Part shown: positions 62,965 to 64,000 of the stretch, piece by piece | Position numbering within the stretch: the first letter of the stretch is position 1 | Layout of the letters: each line of letters opens with the position of its first letter | NCBI RefSeq assembly: GCF_039543245.1 | Contig: NZ_BAABJJ010000012.1 | Span: 167,085 to 231,084 of the forward strand | Source: Algibacter_G agarivorans | GTDB taxonomy: Bacteria > Bacteroidota > Bacteroidia > Flavobacteriales > Flavobacteriaceae | Reading direction: 5' to 3' | Length of the DNA stretch: 64,000 nt | Position numbers and translations under genes: made by a program | The notes under the pieces: generated by a model | Seen by the model: the letters and a program-made list of their open reading frames with translations, nothing else | What the model was told of the DNA's origin: nothing | Database searches by the model: none

Positions 62965-63010
62965 AAAATCCGTAATTCATTAATAATAAAATGATTACGG
63001 ATTTTTGTTT
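62965..63010 (+). terminator. hairpin after attR, probably the native tRNA-Leu terminator
   Basis: Arms AAAATCCGTAAT and ATTACGGATTTT, followed by TG and Ts, right after the attR core; before integration this would directly follow the tRNA. Confidence 0.75.
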
Positions 63011-63097
63011 TTAAATATTGTACGATTTATGTACGATTGATTTGTTTTTCTTTTACGTTTCAGTATCAGAGTCATATTAACAAAGAGCAAGAATAAA

Positions 63098-63123
63098 GTG
63101 GGTTCGCATTCCTCTTTCTCCGC
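63098..63123 (+). pseudogene. possible tRNA-Ser 3'-end remnant
   Basis: GGGTTCGCATTCCTCTTTCTCCGCA resembles the T-arm and acceptor end of a serine tRNA, with about three changes. No 5' part precedes it. It may mark the att site of a second, lost or decayed element. Confidence 0.4.
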
Positions 63124-63135
63124 ATAATACAAATC

Positions 63136-63357
63136 TTAACAATTGTTTATCAATATGTTACGGATTTTATATTCAATATTAGCCACATATAGCCCATAAT
63201 TATTTATTTCGATGCAATATCTAAAGTCTTTACATTTTAAATGAACTTTACATGGATGTAGCCACAAATGGGCCCAATGGTGCAATTTATGTTTAGCTAC
63301 AGGTAGCTGTTCTTCATTCATGTTTTCAAAAACTTGTGGTGCGTTTTCAATATCCAT
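63136..63357 (-). CDS. hypothetical protein (73 aa)
   Basis: A 73-aa frame rich in His and Cys (KHKLHHWAHLWLHPCKVHLK, CKDFRYCIEINNYG). The His/Cys content could suggest metal binding, but the surrounding DNA is degenerate accessory sequence and the ORF may be a gene fragment. No family recognised. Confidence 0.35.
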   Translation of the reverse strand: MDIENAPQVFENMNEEQLPVAKHKLHHWAHLWLHPCKVHLKCKDFRYCIEINNYGLYVANIEYKIRNILINNC

Positions 63358-63399
63358 AATTTTGTACTAATTTCTTTATTAGCTCAGCGTATTCTTATT

Positions 63400-63418
63400 A
63401 AACGTCAAAATGACGTTT
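63400..63418. repeat. 8-bp inverted repeat
   Basis: AAACGTCA and TGACGTTT around AAA, upstream of the 73-aa frame and between it and the sulfatase fragment; no T run. Confidence 0.4.
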
Positions 63419-63472
63419 ATAATTAAAAACGTCCATCAGAATATTTAAACTCTCATAGCTCATGATTTTCAA

Positions 63473-63757
63473 TCACTCCAATTTTTCCACATACACATAA
63501 AACGCATTTGAGCTACCTCCATTTTCTAAATCGAAATAAGCGGCCAAATCTGTTTCACCTTGTTCAACTTCTATTTCCAAAATTGCGGTATTCTTAGTGT
63601 TGTCTACAGTTGACACTATTTGTTTGTCTCCAATTTTTAAGTAGGCTTTTGTAAATTTCATTGCCTCTCCTTTGATGTTAGCATCTTGGTACGGCAGAGC
63701 TTCATAGTCGTCTAGACTTTCTGCTCCAAGTCCCAAGCCACTTTCCTGGGGCCACCT
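63473..63757 (-). pseudogene. C-terminal fragment of a sulfatase, cut by an IS
   Basis: The frame reads from 63757 (RWPQESGLGLGAESLDDYEA) to a normal stop at 63473 (YVYVEKLE). The lysine/valine-rich beta domain and the FYVYVEKL end resemble C-termini of flavobacterial sulfatases from glycan degradation loci. The catalytic domain is missing: further upstream the sequence becomes the IS end (63756 on) and an in-frame stop follows. A relic of a polysaccharide locus; family call from memory. Confidence 0.55.
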
Positions 63758-64000
63758 GGACTGGACTTACTATATTAGACTGGACATTATGTTGCGAGAT
63801 TTAGACTTACATAAATTAACTTTGAATCATGAAAAAACAGTACAGAAATTACAGTCCGTCATTTAAGCAAAAGGCTGTAGAATTAAGCTATGCTAGAGGC
63901 AACACAAAACAAGTATGTGATGAATTAGATATTCAGTATTGCACCGTTGGCGAAAAGAATCACAAGATTATGGTAAGAACAGTTTTCCAGGAAGAGGAAA
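63756..64000 (+). mobile_element. IS3-family element, left end (runs off window)
   Basis: Begins about 63756 with CTGGACTGGACTTAC, a probable terminal inverted repeat, followed by a short leader and orfA. The right end is outside the window. It interrupts the sulfatase gene. Confidence 0.7.
63829..64000 (+). pseudogene. IS3-family transposase OrfA, frameshifted
   Basis: From ATG 63829 the frame gives KKQYRNYSPSFKQKAVELSY and QVCDELDIQYCT, the helix-turn-helix start of IS3 OrfA. At ~63943-63945 the frame shifts: the next frame reads RWRKESQDYGKNSFPGRG, the expected continuation (LxRWRKE...FPGRG). A few bases seem to be missing (1 mod 3), so this copy is probably inactive. OrfB would be outside the window. 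Confidence 0.8.

Noticed and set aside
63021..63042. TGTACGATTTATGTACGATTG, two close copies of TGTACGATT
   Set aside because: Could be an old recombination site, but there are only two short copies and no partner elsewhere in the window.

Overview
The window is chromosomal DNA from a marine-type member of the Flavobacteriaceae (Bacteroidetes). The evidence is the low GC, -7 boxes of the TAnnTTTG type, a gliding-motility lipoprotein (GldH), a carrier protein with a C-terminal type IX secretion sorting domain, a Mg-type HemB, a fused HemC-HemD and many Bacteroidetes-style lipoproteins. The species cannot be named from the sequence alone.

Layout. 0-8 kb: the tail of an HD-domain protein, an AraC regulator divergent from a tandem pair of small secreted paralogues, a PA0069-type radical SAM protein, and a secreted beta-helix protein with a lipoprotein partner. 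8-13.2 kb: enoyl-CoA hydratase, an NtrY-like histidine kinase, hemJ-hemH and a second AraC regulator. 13.4-21.8 kb: a haem biosynthesis run hemA, hemCD, hemE, (EI24 membrane protein, GNAT), hemF, (WG-repeat protein), hemB; with hemJ-hemH next door, most of the route from glutamyl-tRNA to haem is here. 21.9-29.1 kb: envelope proteins, a DUF21/CBS protein, ogt, a serine hydrolase, a PolB-like exonuclease and a double-domain peptide ABC ATPase. 29.9-39.5 kb, minus strand: scoB/scoA, a PSP1-gldH-PBP1A operon, and a tRNA U34 hydroxylation cluster (ferredoxin, TrhP, radical SAM protein, TrhO). 39.8-43.5 kb: recA and an ECF sigma factor with a candidate trans-envelope partner. 44-55.5 kb: metal homeostasis, with feoAB plus a Cys-rich FeoB partner, a DUF1080 protein, then an MntR/DtxR-type regulator with a TroA-type ABC importer whose two permeases carry C-terminal winged helices, and yraN. 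55.7-58.2 kb: pth, rplY, prs.

58.36-62.96 kb: a tRNA-Leu(CAA) gene whose 3' end is duplicated 4.5 kb downstream (17-bp core). Between the copies lies a compact, all-minus-strand integrative element: tyrosine integrase, a stop/start-overlapping 59-aa ORF, an excisionase-like helix-turn-helix protein, a winged-helix (Rep-like) protein followed by 23-bp iteron-like repeats, and three or four proteins I do not recognise. A near-identical 21-bp direct repeat sits just inside each end. This is the best candidate for an undescribed system. Beyond it is degenerate accessory DNA: a tRNA-Ser-like 3' fragment, a sulfatase tail cut off by an IS, and a frameshifted IS3-type orfA running off the window.

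A second theme is dispersed palindromic repeats that enter genes: one lies in frame inside ogt, one makes up part of the N-terminus of the metal ABC ATPase, and one appears to supply the hemE stop codon. Functions were assigned by reading motifs; no database search was run.
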